Assembly (NCBI RefSeq): GCF_025917315.1
Contig: NZ_CP080627.1
Span: 3,472,001 to 3,536,000 of the forward strand
Reading direction: 5' to 3'
Length of the DNA: 64,000 bases
DNA from: Halomonas qaidamensis
Lineage (GTDB): Bacteria; Pseudomonadota; Gammaproteobacteria; Pseudomonadales; Halomonadaceae
The position numbers and the translations under genes are program-made. Below are positions 52,397-62,130 of this stretch, in pieces. Within the stretch, counting starts at the first letter, position 1, and each line of letters opens with the position of its first letter. The notes beneath the pieces were generated by a model. It was not told the origin of the DNA. It made no database searches and saw only the letters and a program-made list of their open reading frames with translations.

Positions 52397-54424
52397 ATGA
52401 CAGCGCGTTGGAAATCCTTGCCTTTACGGTTACGACTATTTATTTCGTTTGGAACGGTATTGGCATTGGCCATGTTGCTAGCGCTCTATTTACAGGCTCG
52501 CTCACACAGCCAAGCGCGCTTGACGAACTTGCTAAACGAAGAGTTACCTGCCCAGGTAGAGGGCCTTGCTACACGGTTAACCCTACGGCTAAGCCCGGCG
52601 TTGGCACTGTCAGAAAGCCTAGCCGACAGCTACTTTATTGAAGAGTGGGTACGCGATGGGCTGCCCGATACGTCACAACCCGCGATCATGCGTTATTTAT
52701 CGCGGTTGATGACCCAACTAGACACTGAACTTCTCTTTATCGCTGCTCAATATCAAGGACGTGGTTACTATTTTCAGTACCGCGATGGGGAGTTTTTAGA
52801 GCGAACATTACAAGCGCCTGGCGGCGATGATGATTGGTACTATCAATTTACCGACAGCGGCTCCGCTTATAACTTAAACCTAGATAGCGATACATTTTCA
52901 CCTGAAGAAGCGTTTGTCTTTTTAAATTTCCGCAGCCGTGAGGAAGCGCTCAATGGTCGCCCACTGGTAGTTGCCGGTGCAGGGTTAGATCTTTCTCGGT
53001 TGGCGCAGTTAATTAACGACTTCCGATTAGGCGAAACGGGCCGCGCTGCATTACTAAACGCGGAAGGCGAACTGCTTATTCGTAGCGACGAAACATCACT
53101 CGCAGCGCTTCAAAGCCAAGACGCAGACAGCCTATTACAAGATGAACACGAACTTCGTGTGCATGAGCTGCAACGGGATGGACAAACCTTTTTAGTCACT
53201 ACACGCTGGCTGCCCGAGCTGCAGCGTTATTTAATGATTGAAGTCTCCAAAGAGGAGTATTTAAGCTCCATTAGAGAGCGCTTCTTGGCGTCTACCGGTA
53301 TCGGGTTGCTGATCCTCTTAGTTGGTCTAATCATTTTATACCCACTTACCGGCAGCTTAATTCGCCCTTTAATCCGCTTTCAGCGCCAGCTAAAAGAGAT
53401 CACTCTTAGTTTAGATTTATCCCGCCGGGTAGAAACCGATGATCGAGCTGAACTCGGTGTCTTGGCTGACCAAACCAACGAACTGTTAGCCCGACTATCG
53501 CGAACTATCATGGCTGTTTCCAATAACGCGTTAGCCCTTACCCAGGTAGCAGATCGCTTGGCGCAAACGGCAGGGCTATCAGGCATCCAGGGCGGCGATA
53601 TTCGTCATGAAGCGAATCAGACCATGGCCGCCGCCGTGGAAGAGATGGCGTCGTCAGTGGCTGAAATTACCTCGACCATGGAAGAACTTTCCACCTCATC
53701 AACGCAAATCGCTGACCACTCCCAATCCGTGGTAGAGGTGGCGAATCAAACGCTGGAACGCAGCCGTAAGGGCAGCACTGCCATGCAGCTGCTACAGTCT
53801 AAAATGCAGGATATTCGTAGCGATAGCGAACAGAGTCTGGCAGAAATCATGGCGCTGGGTGCTAAGTCGAAACAAATCAGTAAGGTGATGGAACTGATTA
53901 ACACCCTTGCTGCGCAAACCAAACTAATTGCTTTCAATGCGGCATTAGAAGCCTCAAGTGCAGGCGAATCCGGCCGTCGTTTTTCCGTGGTCGCTAATGA
54001 AATACGTCGCCTGGCAGACAGCGTAACTGACTCAACCCAAGAGATTGAAGGCCACACCGAAGATATTCAAAACGCCATTAACCGGCTGGTCGTTGCCTCT
54101 GAAAAGGGTGCATCGTCGATTGAGAAAGGCGTTGAGGTCAGCATTAGTACCGCCCAGGACTTGGATGCCCTGCTCAAAGCGGCCAGCCAAACCAGTAGTG
54201 CGGCGCAGCAGATATCGCTGTCAACACAACAGCAGAAAACCGCCAGCAGTCAGGTGGTGATTGCACTGCGGGATATTGATACCGCCAGCTCGCGTAATGC
54301 GCAGTCAGTACGCAGCATAACCGACATCAGCCAGGAGATGATTAACATGTCGGCAGAGCTAAACGCTCTGGTGCAGGAGTTTACTCTGGCTCAACAGGAT
54401 GCAAACCACCAACGCCCTTCGTGA
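52397..54424 (+). CDS. Methyl-accepting chemotaxis protein heading a Wsp-like operon
   Basis: This 675-residue receptor has a first membrane helix (12-33), a long periplasmic part (about 35-290) of dCache type with a FNLNLDSDTF-like ligand region and GETGRAALLNAEGELLIRSD, a second membrane helix (298-322), HAMP (323-375) and a signalling hairpin. The tip block reads ALEASSAGESGRRFSVVANE, which differs from the usual EAARAGEQGRGFAVVA. There is no C-terminal pentapeptide for CheR docking. It is the only receptor in this operon, so it likely gives the input to the diguanylate cyclase. Confidence 0.92.
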   Translation: MTARWKSLPLRLRLFISFGTVLALAMLLALYLQARSHSQARLTNLLNEELPAQVEGLATRLTLRLSPALALSESLADSYFIEEWVRDGLPDTSQPAIMRYLSRLMTQLDTELLFIAAQYQGRGYYFQYRDGEFLERTLQAPGGDDDWYYQFTDSGSAYNLNLDSDTFSPEEAFVFLNFRSREEALNGRPLVVAGAGLDLSRLAQLINDFRLGETGRAALLNAEGELLIRSDETSLAALQSQDADSLLQDEHELRVHELQRDGQTFLVTTRWLPELQRYLMIEVSKEEYLSSIRERFLASTGIGLLILLVGLIILYPLTGSLIRPLIRFQRQLKEITLSLDLSRRVETDDRAELGVLADQTNELLARLSRTIMAVSNNALALTQVADRLAQTAGLSGIQGGDIRHEANQTMAAAVEEMASSVAEITSTMEELSTSSTQIADHSQSVVEVANQTLERSRKGSTAMQLLQSKMQDIRSDSEQSLAEIMALGAKSKQISKVMELINTLAAQTKLIAFNAALEASSAGESGRRFSVVANEIRRLADSVTDSTQEIEGHTEDIQNAINRLVVASEKGASSIEKGVEVSISTAQDLDALLKAASQTSSAAQQISLSTQQQKTASSQVVIALRDIDTASSRNAQSVRSITDISQEMINMSAELNALVQEFTLAQQDANHQRPS

Positions 54425-54434
54425 GGATGCCGTG

Positions 54435-55502
54435 ATGAGTGCAATCCGGGTAGTGATCACGGACGACAGTCAACTAGCGCGCGATGTGCTGCGTAATATC
54501 CTCACCCGCGATGGCGATATTGAGATTGTTGGTGAAGCCACTAACGGGCGTGAAGCGGTGGAACTTGCCCGTCGCTTAGCGCCGCAGTTAATCACCATGG
54601 ATCTGAATATGCCGGTGATGGACGGTCTCAGCGCCATTGAAGAAATTATGCATACCAAAGGGGTGCCGATCCTGGTGGTAAGCGACCGCTCTGATGCCGA
54701 AACAGCTTATCGTGCGCTTGATGTTGGCGCGCTAGAGGTTATGCAGAAGCCGACCCTTGATGATGAAGACGCACAACGATTACTCGCGCGTGTTCGACTG
54801 CTGTCGGGAGTAGCCGTGATTACTCGCCTACGGCGCCGCCCCACCTCGGTTATGCCTGTTGTGGCGATAAACGCACCACCTGTCTGTCACCCCACTATGC
54901 CGAAAGCGTTTCAACGCATCGTCGCTATTGCTTGCTCTACCGGTGGGCCGCAGGCATTGGCCCATTTACTGAGTAAGCTGCCCGCCAACTTTCCTGCGCC
55001 AGTGGTGATTGCTCAACATATCAGCCATGGGTTTATTGAAGGCATGGCGCACTGGCTGGCATCACTATGTTCAATGCCAGTTCGCGTTGCTCAACATGGT
55101 GAACCGCTCAAACCAGGGTGTATTTATCTATCGCCGTCGGAAACTAACCTACATGTAACGCCTCATCACCGCCTACAGTTACAACAAGGGCCTGACAATG
55201 CGCTCTACCACCCTAGCTGCGATGCGCTGTTAACGAGCGTTGCCAATGTATATGGTCCGGAGGCAATTGGTGTCATTTTAACGGGCATGGGACGCGACGG
55301 CGTTAATGGGGTGCGTGCCATACACCTAGCGGGCGGTAGCACCTTTGCTCAAAATGAAGCTAGCTCGGTCATCTATGGGATGAACCAAGAAGCGGTGAAT
55401 GCCGGTGTTATTCAACACATTGTGGCGCTTGATGAGCTACCTGATAGGCTTATTCATGAATCAAGCGGTCAACGGGCATCTTCGTGGATGCAACCGCTAT
55501 GA
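54435..55502 (+). CDS. cheB: Chemoreceptor methylesterase CheB (WspF-like)
   Basis: This 355-residue protein starts at the ATG at 54435 (GAGGATG upstream). It has an N-terminal receiver with phospho-acceptor Asp in LITMDLNMPVMDG and a C-terminal methylesterase with the triad Ser in ACSTGGPQAL, His in IAQHISHGF and Asp in GMGRDGVNG. It removes methyl groups from the receptor and resets sensitivity. Its TGA overlaps the ATG of the methyltransferase gene. Confidence 0.94.
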   Translation: MSAIRVVITDDSQLARDVLRNILTRDGDIEIVGEATNGREAVELARRLAPQLITMDLNMPVMDGLSAIEEIMHTKGVPILVVSDRSDAETAYRALDVGALEVMQKPTLDDEDAQRLLARVRLLSGVAVITRLRRRPTSVMPVVAINAPPVCHPTMPKAFQRIVAIACSTGGPQALAHLLSKLPANFPAPVVIAQHISHGFIEGMAHWLASLCSMPVRVAQHGEPLKPGCIYLSPSETNLHVTPHHRLQLQQGPDNALYHPSCDALLTSVANVYGPEAIGVILTGMGRDGVNGVRAIHLAGGSTFAQNEASSVIYGMNQEAVNAGVIQHIVALDELPDRLIHESSGQRASSWMQPL

Positions 55503-56857
55503 GTTCCATACATTCGCTAACGCCGTTTAAGGATCTCGTACGCCGTCGCTGTGGTTTACACTTAGAAGGCCTTGCTGAAGCTCGTTTAGTGAAAGCCATT
55601 GATACTCTTCAAGCCGAAACCAACGTATCTGATACATCATCGCTTCTTGCGCAATTAGCGCAAAACGACGTGTTGTTTAATCATTTTATTAGTCAGTTAA
55701 CGGTAAACGAAACCTACTTTTATCGAGAACCAGAGGCACTTGATTGGTTAGCCGATGTTCATCTTCCAAAGCGACTAGCTGAAAAAGGTAAGCCACTGAC
55801 CATTCTAAGCGCGGGCTGCTCATCGGGCGAAGAACCCTACAGTATCGCTATTGCGCTGTTTGAGCGTTACGGCGAACGTGCCAAACAACTCTTCCATATT
55901 ACCGGCGGAGATGTTGATCAGCAGGTACTTAGCAAAGCCCAACAGGGCATTTACAGCGGCATGTCGTTTCGGGCACTGAGCCCTGCGCTTAAACACCACT
56001 ATTTTCGCCCAGAGGGTCGACGCTTCAAAATAGAGGAGACGCTTCGTCAGTGGATAACTTTTCGCTCGTTCAACGTGTTACAGCCAAATACTGACAAAAT
56101 CGGCCTTTTCGACGTTATCTTATTTCGCAATGTATCGATCTATTTTGACGAATCGACCCGACGCGATATACAGCGCCATTTGCAACAGTTACTGGCGCCA
56201 AATGGCGTTTTGTTGTGTGGAGTCACGGAAACCTTAGGCAACGATCTGGGCGTTTTGGAACTACAGCAGGCCCAGGGGGTGTTTTTCTTCCAGGAGGCGC
56301 AGGCCAGCGCTCTACCGGCTAATGATGAGCCACACGATAACAACGATGATGAGTGGCTAGTCCCGCCGGTGCAGGTAGATACTTATTCACCCTCTGAGGA
56401 TAACGCTGAGTTCGAGTCGCTGACGTCGTTTAACAAAGCCTTACTGCAGGCTCACCAGTTACTCAACCAGAACGCGTTTTCTGAAGCCGCCGCGCTACTT
56501 TCCAAACTGTTAGCCCAACAACCTTGGAGTGTTGATGCGCTGCTACTGGCAGGTTTAGTTGCTCGTTGGCAGCAGGGCTTTACGGATGCCTATGATTATT
56601 TCAAGCGCGCTATTTATGTGGCTCCTGAGTGCTGGCCAGCGCACTTTTTTCAAGCCGAACTTTTCCGTTTAGGCGAGCTTAACGATGCCCCAACGCAGCG
56701 TCAGCGTGGCTACGCAGCGGTTATTCGCCTATTGGATGCCTCAAAACAGGCCGATGGTGGGTTAACGATCATTGAGCCGCCTATCTCACCTGGGGATGCC
56801 TACTTTTTGGCAACTCGTCACCTTCGTGCACAAACGGCCACACAGGGAGTGGGTTAA
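55499..56857 (+). CDS. cheR: Chemoreceptor methyltransferase CheR with TPR tail (WspC-like)
   Basis: This 452-residue protein has a CheR N-terminal helical domain (1-70), an SAM-binding domain (75-270) with ILSAGCSSGEEPYSIAIAL and ILFRNVSIYFD (the usual motif is FCRNVLIYF, so the Cys is replaced), and a C-terminal region (330-440) with TPR-like repeats (LLAQQPWSVDALLLAGLVAR then DAYDYFKRAIYVAPECWPAH). CheR-TPR fusions are typical of alternative systems such as Wsp. The start ATG overlaps the cheB stop. Confidence 0.92.
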   Translation: MSSIHSLTPFKDLVRRRCGLHLEGLAEARLVKAIDTLQAETNVSDTSSLLAQLAQNDVLFNHFISQLTVNETYFYREPEALDWLADVHLPKRLAEKGKPLTILSAGCSSGEEPYSIAIALFERYGERAKQLFHITGGDVDQQVLSKAQQGIYSGMSFRALSPALKHHYFRPEGRRFKIEETLRQWITFRSFNVLQPNTDKIGLFDVILFRNVSIYFDESTRRDIQRHLQQLLAPNGVLLCGVTETLGNDLGVLELQQAQGVFFFQEAQASALPANDEPHDNNDDEWLVPPVQVDTYSPSEDNAEFESLTSFNKALLQAHQLLNQNAFSEAAALLSKLLAQQPWSVDALLLAGLVARWQQGFTDAYDYFKRAIYVAPECWPAHFFQAELFRLGELNDAPTQRQRGYAAVIRLLDASKQADGGLTIIEPPISPGDAYFLATRHLRAQTATQGVG

Positions 56858-58983
56858 TGGCACTGGATATTAAACGCTTTATTCAGCGCTTTATTGAAGA
56901 AGCGTCGGATCACTTGCCCCGTTTAAGGGAAGGTATCGAAGCACTTGAACAAGGCGACACCCAGCAAGAGCGAATTAACGAGCTATTTCGCGCTGCTCAT
57001 ACGCTGAAAGGCTCTTCACGTATGCTGAAGCTGGCGCCCATTACAGCGATCGCTCACAGCACTGAAGAGTTATTAAGCGCACTGCGTGACGGATCACAAA
57101 CCGCCTCGCCGGATATCACATGTCTTTTAAATCAGGCGACGGATGCCCTGTCGGACCTGGTCAGTCAACTTGCCCAAAATGTGCCACCCGCAGAGCTACC
57201 CGAGGCTGATAGCCAGCTCTGCCAAGCGCTGGAAAACGCCGCTGCGGGAAAGCTAACCCCAACGTCTGAACGGCTCCCTGAAACAGCAGCACTCGTGAAC
57301 AGCGAACCTAGCGTTACACCGCCTACCACAAAGAGCCCAGCACTTCCGGCTCAAGAACTGCGTTTAACAGATACGGTACGCGTGCGCCTTGACCGTTTGG
57401 ATGACGTGATTCGCCTAATGGGCGAAGTATTATCAGGGCACCATCATCTGCACTCCCTGGTAGAACAAGCTCGCAGCCTCGGCGCGGCTCTTCCCAAAGA
57501 TCAGCAGGCCCCCTTTAACGCCTTTAGCCGCGAGTTGAAAGACAGCGTGCTTTCCCACGACGGGCTAATGAGTGACCTTCATGATCGAGCACTGCAGATG
57601 CGTATGTTACCGTTGAGCGTGGTGTTTGACCCCTTATCCCAAATGGCCAGAGACCTTGCCCATTCGCTAGGCAAACAGGTTAATTGCCGTGTTCACGGCA
57701 GTGAAATTGAACTTGACCGACAAATGATAGATCGCCTGTCGGACCCGCTTATTCATCTGCTGCGGAATGCACTAGATCACGGTTTGGAAGCACCCGATGA
57801 ACGCCAAGCAGCGGGTAAGCCTGCTCGGGGGCAGTTGTCGCTAGAGGCATGGCAAGACGGCAGCTGGGTAGTGATTGAAATGCGCGATGACGGCGCGGGT
57901 ATTTCCCTAGAAGCGGTACGCCGCAAGGCGCTCTCCAAGCAGCTGCTCAGCGAAGAGCAGTTGCTTGCCCTAACCGAACAGGAAACCCTAGAGCTTATTT
58001 TCCTGCCCGGCTTTTCAACCAAACCGCTGATTACCGATTTTTCAGGCCGCGGCGTGGGCATGGATGTCGTCAAACGAACCGTTATTGATGAACTCAACGG
58101 TGATTTACATCTTTCCAGCCATTCCGGCAAAGGCACCTGCTTTACCCTGCGCCTGCCTTTATCGCTGGCCATGATGCGTGTTCTGTTGATAAAAGTGGGT
58201 GCCATCACGCTAGGTATCACGGCACCTTATGTATCAGAGCTTGTAGAGCATCTATCAACGAACTTTATCGATGCTGCTGGGCAAAAAACACTAATCTTAC
58301 GTAACGAATTTGTGCCAGTCGTTTCTCTCGCAGAATTATTAGGCCTTTCCTACACGCCCTCTACTGCTGATAATTTGCTATTACTTGTCGTACATCAACG
58401 TCATCAAAAACTCGCGTTAATTATCGATGCGTTAGTGGATGAACGCGATATGGTGATTAAGCCTTTACCCGCCCATTTACGCCATTTGCCGTTGGTATCG
58501 GGTATGGTCACTCTGGGGCGCAATACGCTGGTCAGCCTTTTACATGTACCAACATTACTGGAGCACTCACGTCGCTATGCACCACGGACGTTAGTGAAAA
58601 CGGAACAACCGCTCCAGGCGCATCGTATACTGGTTGTCGATGACTCACTGAACACCCGTGAAATTGAAAAAGACGTTTTAGAGGCATGGGGCTATCAGGT
58701 CACACTGGCAGAAAATGGCCGTGATGGGCTTAATAAAGCCCTTGCTGATTCGTTTGATGCCGTGCTAACCGATGTCGAAATGCCGGTCATGGATGGTTTT
58801 GCACTGACTGCAAGTCTGCGAGAAAATGAGCTTTATCGTTATAAGCCTATTATCATTATTACATCACGAGAAAAAGAAGCGGATCGCCGACGTGGCATTG
58901 AAGTAGGCGCTGATGCCTATATTGTTAAAGGTAGTTTTGATCAAAATAATTTAGTGGACACGCTGAGAGCTTTACTCGGCTAA
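56857..58983 (+). CDS. cheA: Hybrid histidine kinase CheA-REC (WspE-like)
   Basis: This 708-residue protein has an HPt domain with phosphorylated His48 (AAHTLKGSSRM), a linker (110-165), a dimerisation region, an ATPase domain with the N box HLLRNALDHGLE and G box GRGVGMDVVKRTV, a CheW-like domain (about 430-550) and a C-terminal receiver (585-705) with Asp in AVLTDVEMPVMDG. The fused receiver and the lack of a clear CheY-binding P2 domain match WspE. Phosphate probably flows to the diguanylate cyclase encoded downstream. The ATG overlaps the previous TAA by one base. Confidence 0.93.
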   Translation: MALDIKRFIQRFIEEASDHLPRLREGIEALEQGDTQQERINELFRAAHTLKGSSRMLKLAPITAIAHSTEELLSALRDGSQTASPDITCLLNQATDALSDLVSQLAQNVPPAELPEADSQLCQALENAAAGKLTPTSERLPETAALVNSEPSVTPPTTKSPALPAQELRLTDTVRVRLDRLDDVIRLMGEVLSGHHHLHSLVEQARSLGAALPKDQQAPFNAFSRELKDSVLSHDGLMSDLHDRALQMRMLPLSVVFDPLSQMARDLAHSLGKQVNCRVHGSEIELDRQMIDRLSDPLIHLLRNALDHGLEAPDERQAAGKPARGQLSLEAWQDGSWVVIEMRDDGAGISLEAVRRKALSKQLLSEEQLLALTEQETLELIFLPGFSTKPLITDFSGRGVGMDVVKRTVIDELNGDLHLSSHSGKGTCFTLRLPLSLAMMRVLLIKVGAITLGITAPYVSELVEHLSTNFIDAAGQKTLILRNEFVPVVSLAELLGLSYTPSTADNLLLLVVHQRHQKLALIIDALVDERDMVIKPLPAHLRHLPLVSGMVTLGRNTLVSLLHVPTLLEHSRRYAPRTLVKTEQPLQAHRILVVDDSLNTREIEKDVLEAWGYQVTLAENGRDGLNKALADSFDAVLTDVEMPVMDGFALTASLRENELYRYKPIIIITSREKEADRRRGIEVGADAYIVKGSFDQNNLVDTLRALLG

Positions 58984-59008
58984 GCACACTTCATGGTGGG
59001 GGGTAATC

Positions 59009-59365
59009 ATGCAAATTTTGGTCGTAGACGACGACCCATTAGCCTGTGAAATGACAGCAGCGTTACTTGAGTTTCAAGGCTATACAACGATCATGGCCAA
59101 TGATGCCATGGAGGCTGTTCAACACTTGGACAACCTGGATACTATCGAGCTTATTGTCAGCGACATGCATATGCCGCTTATTAATGGCATCGAATTTTTG
59201 GAAATGTTGCGTGAACAAGACGTCTCTCTGCCTTTTATTTTACTCAGCGGCGACACCCCTGAGCCAGAGCTACTGCAAACACCAGGCTTGAATGCCTGCT
59301 TACAAAAAGATGCGCAGCTAACCTCTACACTCCAACATGCCGTGACCCAAGCGCTCAATGGTTAA
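59009..59365 (+). CDS. Stand-alone response-regulator receiver protein
   Basis: This 118-residue single receiver domain has the acidic pair VVDDDP, phospho-acceptor Asp in LIVSDMHMPLING and Thr/Ser in ILLSGDTPEP. The usual Lys near the end (KP) is replaced by LQKDAQ, a mild change. No output domain is present. It may act as a phosphate sink or as an adaptor between the kinase and another target. GGGG precedes the ATG. Confidence 0.88.
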   Translation: MQILVVDDDPLACEMTAALLEFQGYTTIMANDAMEAVQHLDNLDTIELIVSDMHMPLINGIEFLEMLREQDVSLPFILLSGDTPEPELLQTPGLNACLQKDAQLTSTLQHAVTQALNG

Positions 59366-59419
59366 ACCTAAGCTATCTGCTTCACGACGCATCGTTTGCC
59401 CACATAAACAGGTAGTCTG

Positions 59420-61132
59420 ATGTCATCCTCTGCTCCGACGCTGCACGAAAAGCTGAACCATTTGCGCCACCGTTTTATTGAACAGCTGCCAGCACGTTTA
59501 CAGCAAACCGCCGACAAGTGGCAACAAAGCCACCTGTCGCTGGAGGCAGAGTCACGCTTAGCGCCTGAACTCCATCGCTTTTTCCACAGCTTAAAAGGTA
59601 CAGGGCGCTCGTTAGGCTTTGAGCGCATTGCGATGTTAGCCAATCAAGGCGAAGAAGCGCTAAAAACAAGCCCTACTCCACCTACATTAAACAGCTTGAT
59701 ACCTCAGCTTTTTCAACAGCTTGCCGAGGAAATTAAGTATTTGCAGTCCCAGCAAGGCCAGCAGACGGTGCTGGCATCGCTTAACAGTATTGAGCTGTCA
59801 TCGGCCATTGCACAGCCACGCAGTAAGCGTCAACGGCTAATCTATTTATGCGACGACGAACCCGACCAAGTTAGTCAGCTGCTGCATCACCTGCGCTGTT
59901 TCGGCCATGAAGTGGTTCATTTTGAAGACACCGAATCTTTCTTTAACGCGGTCATTACCCGTCGACCCGACGCTATCATCATGGATGTGCAGTTTCCTCA
60001 AGGTAACACCGCGGGTACTGAAACGCTGACCAGCCTGAACAAGCTCACCGGAGAACGGCTGCCTTCTATTGTATTGTCATCCTACGGCGATTTTTATTCA
60101 CGGCTGAGCGCTGTTCGTGCTGGCTGCAATGGCTACTTTACTAAGCCCATTAAGCCACTGGATTTAATGTTAGCCATCGATGAACTCACCACTCCACTAG
60201 ATGAAGAGCCTCTGCGCGTATTGGTCGTTGATGATGAGCCAGAAGCGGCGGCCTATCACTCATTGATTCTTGAAGAAGCAGGTATGATTGTTCAGCAGGT
60301 TAATCACCCTGCGGATGCGTTAGCGGCGCTGGACCGTTTTAGTCCTGACTTACTGCTAATTGATGTCTATATGCCAGTGTGTTCTGGGGAAGAGCTGGCG
60401 ACGATTATTCGCCAGCAATCCGCGCATATTGGCCTGCCGATTATTTATCTATCTAGCGAAACAGACAGCCAAAAGCAGCTTTCGGCCATGACCGCAGGCG
60501 TAGAGGCCTTTATTACTAAGCCTGTTACCCCCGATGAACTGGTCTCTGCGGTACAGCTGCGTGCCGAACGCTTGCATTTACTGCGCTCTCTGATGACCCA
60601 AGACAGCATGACGGGGCTTTATAACCATAGCACCACCACTGACATGATCGGTAAAGCCCTCGCCCATGCCTATCGCGAAGGCAGCCAGCACGCCATGGCC
60701 ATGCTGGATATCGATCATTTTAAAACCGTCAATGATACCCATGGGCACTTAGCGGGTGATCAGGTCATTATCACACTGGCTCGGCTGCTAAAAACTCGCT
60801 TGCGCGTATCCGATATTATTGGACGCTATGGTGGGGAAGAGTTTGTTGTATTACTAAAAGGGATCACTGCAGAACGCGCAGCCGAACTTATTGATGAACT
60901 GCGCCACGATTTTGAACTAGTGGATTTTCATGCCGGTGGAGAGCGCTTTCGCTGCACCTTCAGTGCAGGCATTAGCAGTTTTCCTAACCAGCCTTCCACT
61001 GAAGCGTTACGCCTTAGCGCAGACCAAGCGCTTTACCTTGCTAAGCGGCAAGGGCGTAATCAAGTAGTGATCAGTAAAGAGCATGACCCAAACCATCGTA
61101 GCGCAGCACAACGTGACACGGGAAAACAATGA
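59420..61132 (+). CDS. Diguanylate cyclase with HPt, two receivers and GGDEF (WspR-like, enlarged)
   Basis: This 570-residue protein has an N-terminal HPt-like helical domain with His56 in RFFHSLKGTGRSLGF, receiver 1 (about 138-255, Asp189 in AIIMDVQFPQ), receiver 2 (about 264-385, Asp315 in LLLIDVYMPV) and GGDEF (about 395-560). The active site is intact GGEEF at 471-475, and the inhibitory site RxxD (RVSD) lies five residues upstream. It should make cyclic-di-GMP with product inhibition. WspR has a single receiver and no HPt, so this is an expanded relay version. Its TGA overlaps the next ATG. Confidence 0.92.
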   Translation: MSSSAPTLHEKLNHLRHRFIEQLPARLQQTADKWQQSHLSLEAESRLAPELHRFFHSLKGTGRSLGFERIAMLANQGEEALKTSPTPPTLNSLIPQLFQQLAEEIKYLQSQQGQQTVLASLNSIELSSAIAQPRSKRQRLIYLCDDEPDQVSQLLHHLRCFGHEVVHFEDTESFFNAVITRRPDAIIMDVQFPQGNTAGTETLTSLNKLTGERLPSIVLSSYGDFYSRLSAVRAGCNGYFTKPIKPLDLMLAIDELTTPLDEEPLRVLVVDDEPEAAAYHSLILEEAGMIVQQVNHPADALAALDRFSPDLLLIDVYMPVCSGEELATIIRQQSAHIGLPIIYLSSETDSQKQLSAMTAGVEAFITKPVTPDELVSAVQLRAERLHLLRSLMTQDSMTGLYNHSTTTDMIGKALAHAYREGSQHAMAMLDIDHFKTVNDTHGHLAGDQVIITLARLLKTRLRVSDIIGRYGGEEFVVLLKGITAERAAELIDELRHDFELVDFHAGGERFRCTFSAGISSFPNQPSTEALRLSADQALYLAKRQGRNQVVISKEHDPNHRSAAQRDTGKQ

Positions 61133-61716
61133 CCGATACTGCTCCACAACGTGATGCACAAGCTATCTCTCTTGAAGAAGCGCTAGCACGCCAGAGTAAC
61201 GGCGAGTCGATTATTGATGTGGACGAACCCTGCCAGCAGTTGGTGCTATTTCGTTTAGCAGGTCAACGCTTCGCCTTCCCTGGCAGTGCGGTCAATGAAA
61301 TTTTGAACGGTGACCAACCCGTGTATTTTGTGCCTGGGCTGCCCGACTCGATGGAAGGTGTGATTCACTTACGCGGCAACATTGAATCGGTGATGACGCT
61401 GCGGTCACTGCTTGAGCTTCCCCCTGCAGAACAAACGGGCATGCTGTTATTAGTTACCGCGGCAGGCATTCGTAGCGCCGTTCGTATCGACCATTTAGAC
61501 GATGTTTGCGACATTCCGATCAGCACGCTGAAACCCGCCCCAGACACCCTTTCCAGCCAGTTAACGCCCTATGTAAGTGGGCTCTGGCAACCTGAAGCAA
61601 CGCCGGAAGAGAGCGAGAGAGAAGCAGCTGAAGGTTATTCTGAAAAACGCAGCGCAGCCATTGTTCTACTCGACCCAGACGCGTTATTCAGTGCTTATCA
61701 GCAAGGCTTAGGGTAA
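61129..61716 (+). CDS. cheW: CheW-like coupling protein 1
   Basis: This 195-residue protein has a CheW SH3-like domain (about 38-190): QQLVLFRLAGQRFAFPGSAV, VYFVPGLPDSMEGVIHLRGN and VRIDHLDDVCDIPIS. The N-terminal 35 residues are acidic and unstructured. It joins receptor and kinase. It overlaps the cyclase gene by four bases. Confidence 0.9.
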   Translation: MTDTAPQRDAQAISLEEALARQSNGESIIDVDEPCQQLVLFRLAGQRFAFPGSAVNEILNGDQPVYFVPGLPDSMEGVIHLRGNIESVMTLRSLLELPPAEQTGMLLLVTAAGIRSAVRIDHLDDVCDIPISTLKPAPDTLSSQLTPYVSGLWQPEATPEESEREAAEGYSEKRSAAIVLLDPDALFSAYQQGLG

Positions 61717-61719
61717 GTC

Positions 61720-62130
61720 ATGGTAAATGGTGCACCGAAGCACTCCTCAGACCCACCGTCCCATGTTGCCTTAGTGCTATTTAGTGCTGGCAAGACCCTG
61801 GCCGCCATTGAAGCACGTCATATCACTGGGTTAGCGAACATAGCCCGCTTACCACGATGCGCCAATGCTGAGCGCCTGCTGCTTAATACTCAACTAATAA
61901 GCATAGCCCCTACTCACTGGCTCACCCTGCAAGATGCCGATGGCGCTTGGCAGTTAGGTGTCTCGGGAGAAGTTGTTTTAGCACATACGCCAATAGTGGA
62001 ACTGTTTCCATTGCCCGCTCTAATTGCTGCACGCCACGCAAGCCCCGCTCTGCGAGGCTTAGCGTTGGCCAACCAAACGGTACGCTTGTTATTTGATGGC
62101 GCAGCGCTTAAACCAGACCTAACGCTGTAA
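61720..62130 (+). CDS. CheW-like coupling protein 2, divergent
   Basis: This 136-residue protein is a shortened CheW domain (SHVALVLFSAGKTLAAIEAR and WQLGVSGEVVLAHTPIVELF). The central RG(N/D) block that contacts the kinase is weak or missing. Having two CheW proteins is typical of Wsp-like systems (WspB and WspD). AGGG lies 7 bases before the ATG. Its last 12 bases overlap the 3' end of moeA on the other strand. Confidence 0.72.
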   Translation: MVNGAPKHSSDPPSHVALVLFSAGKTLAAIEARHITGLANIARLPRCANAERLLLNTQLISIAPTHWLTLQDADGAWQLGVSGEVVLAHTPIVELFPLPALIAARHASPALRGLALANQTVRLLFDGAALKPDLTL

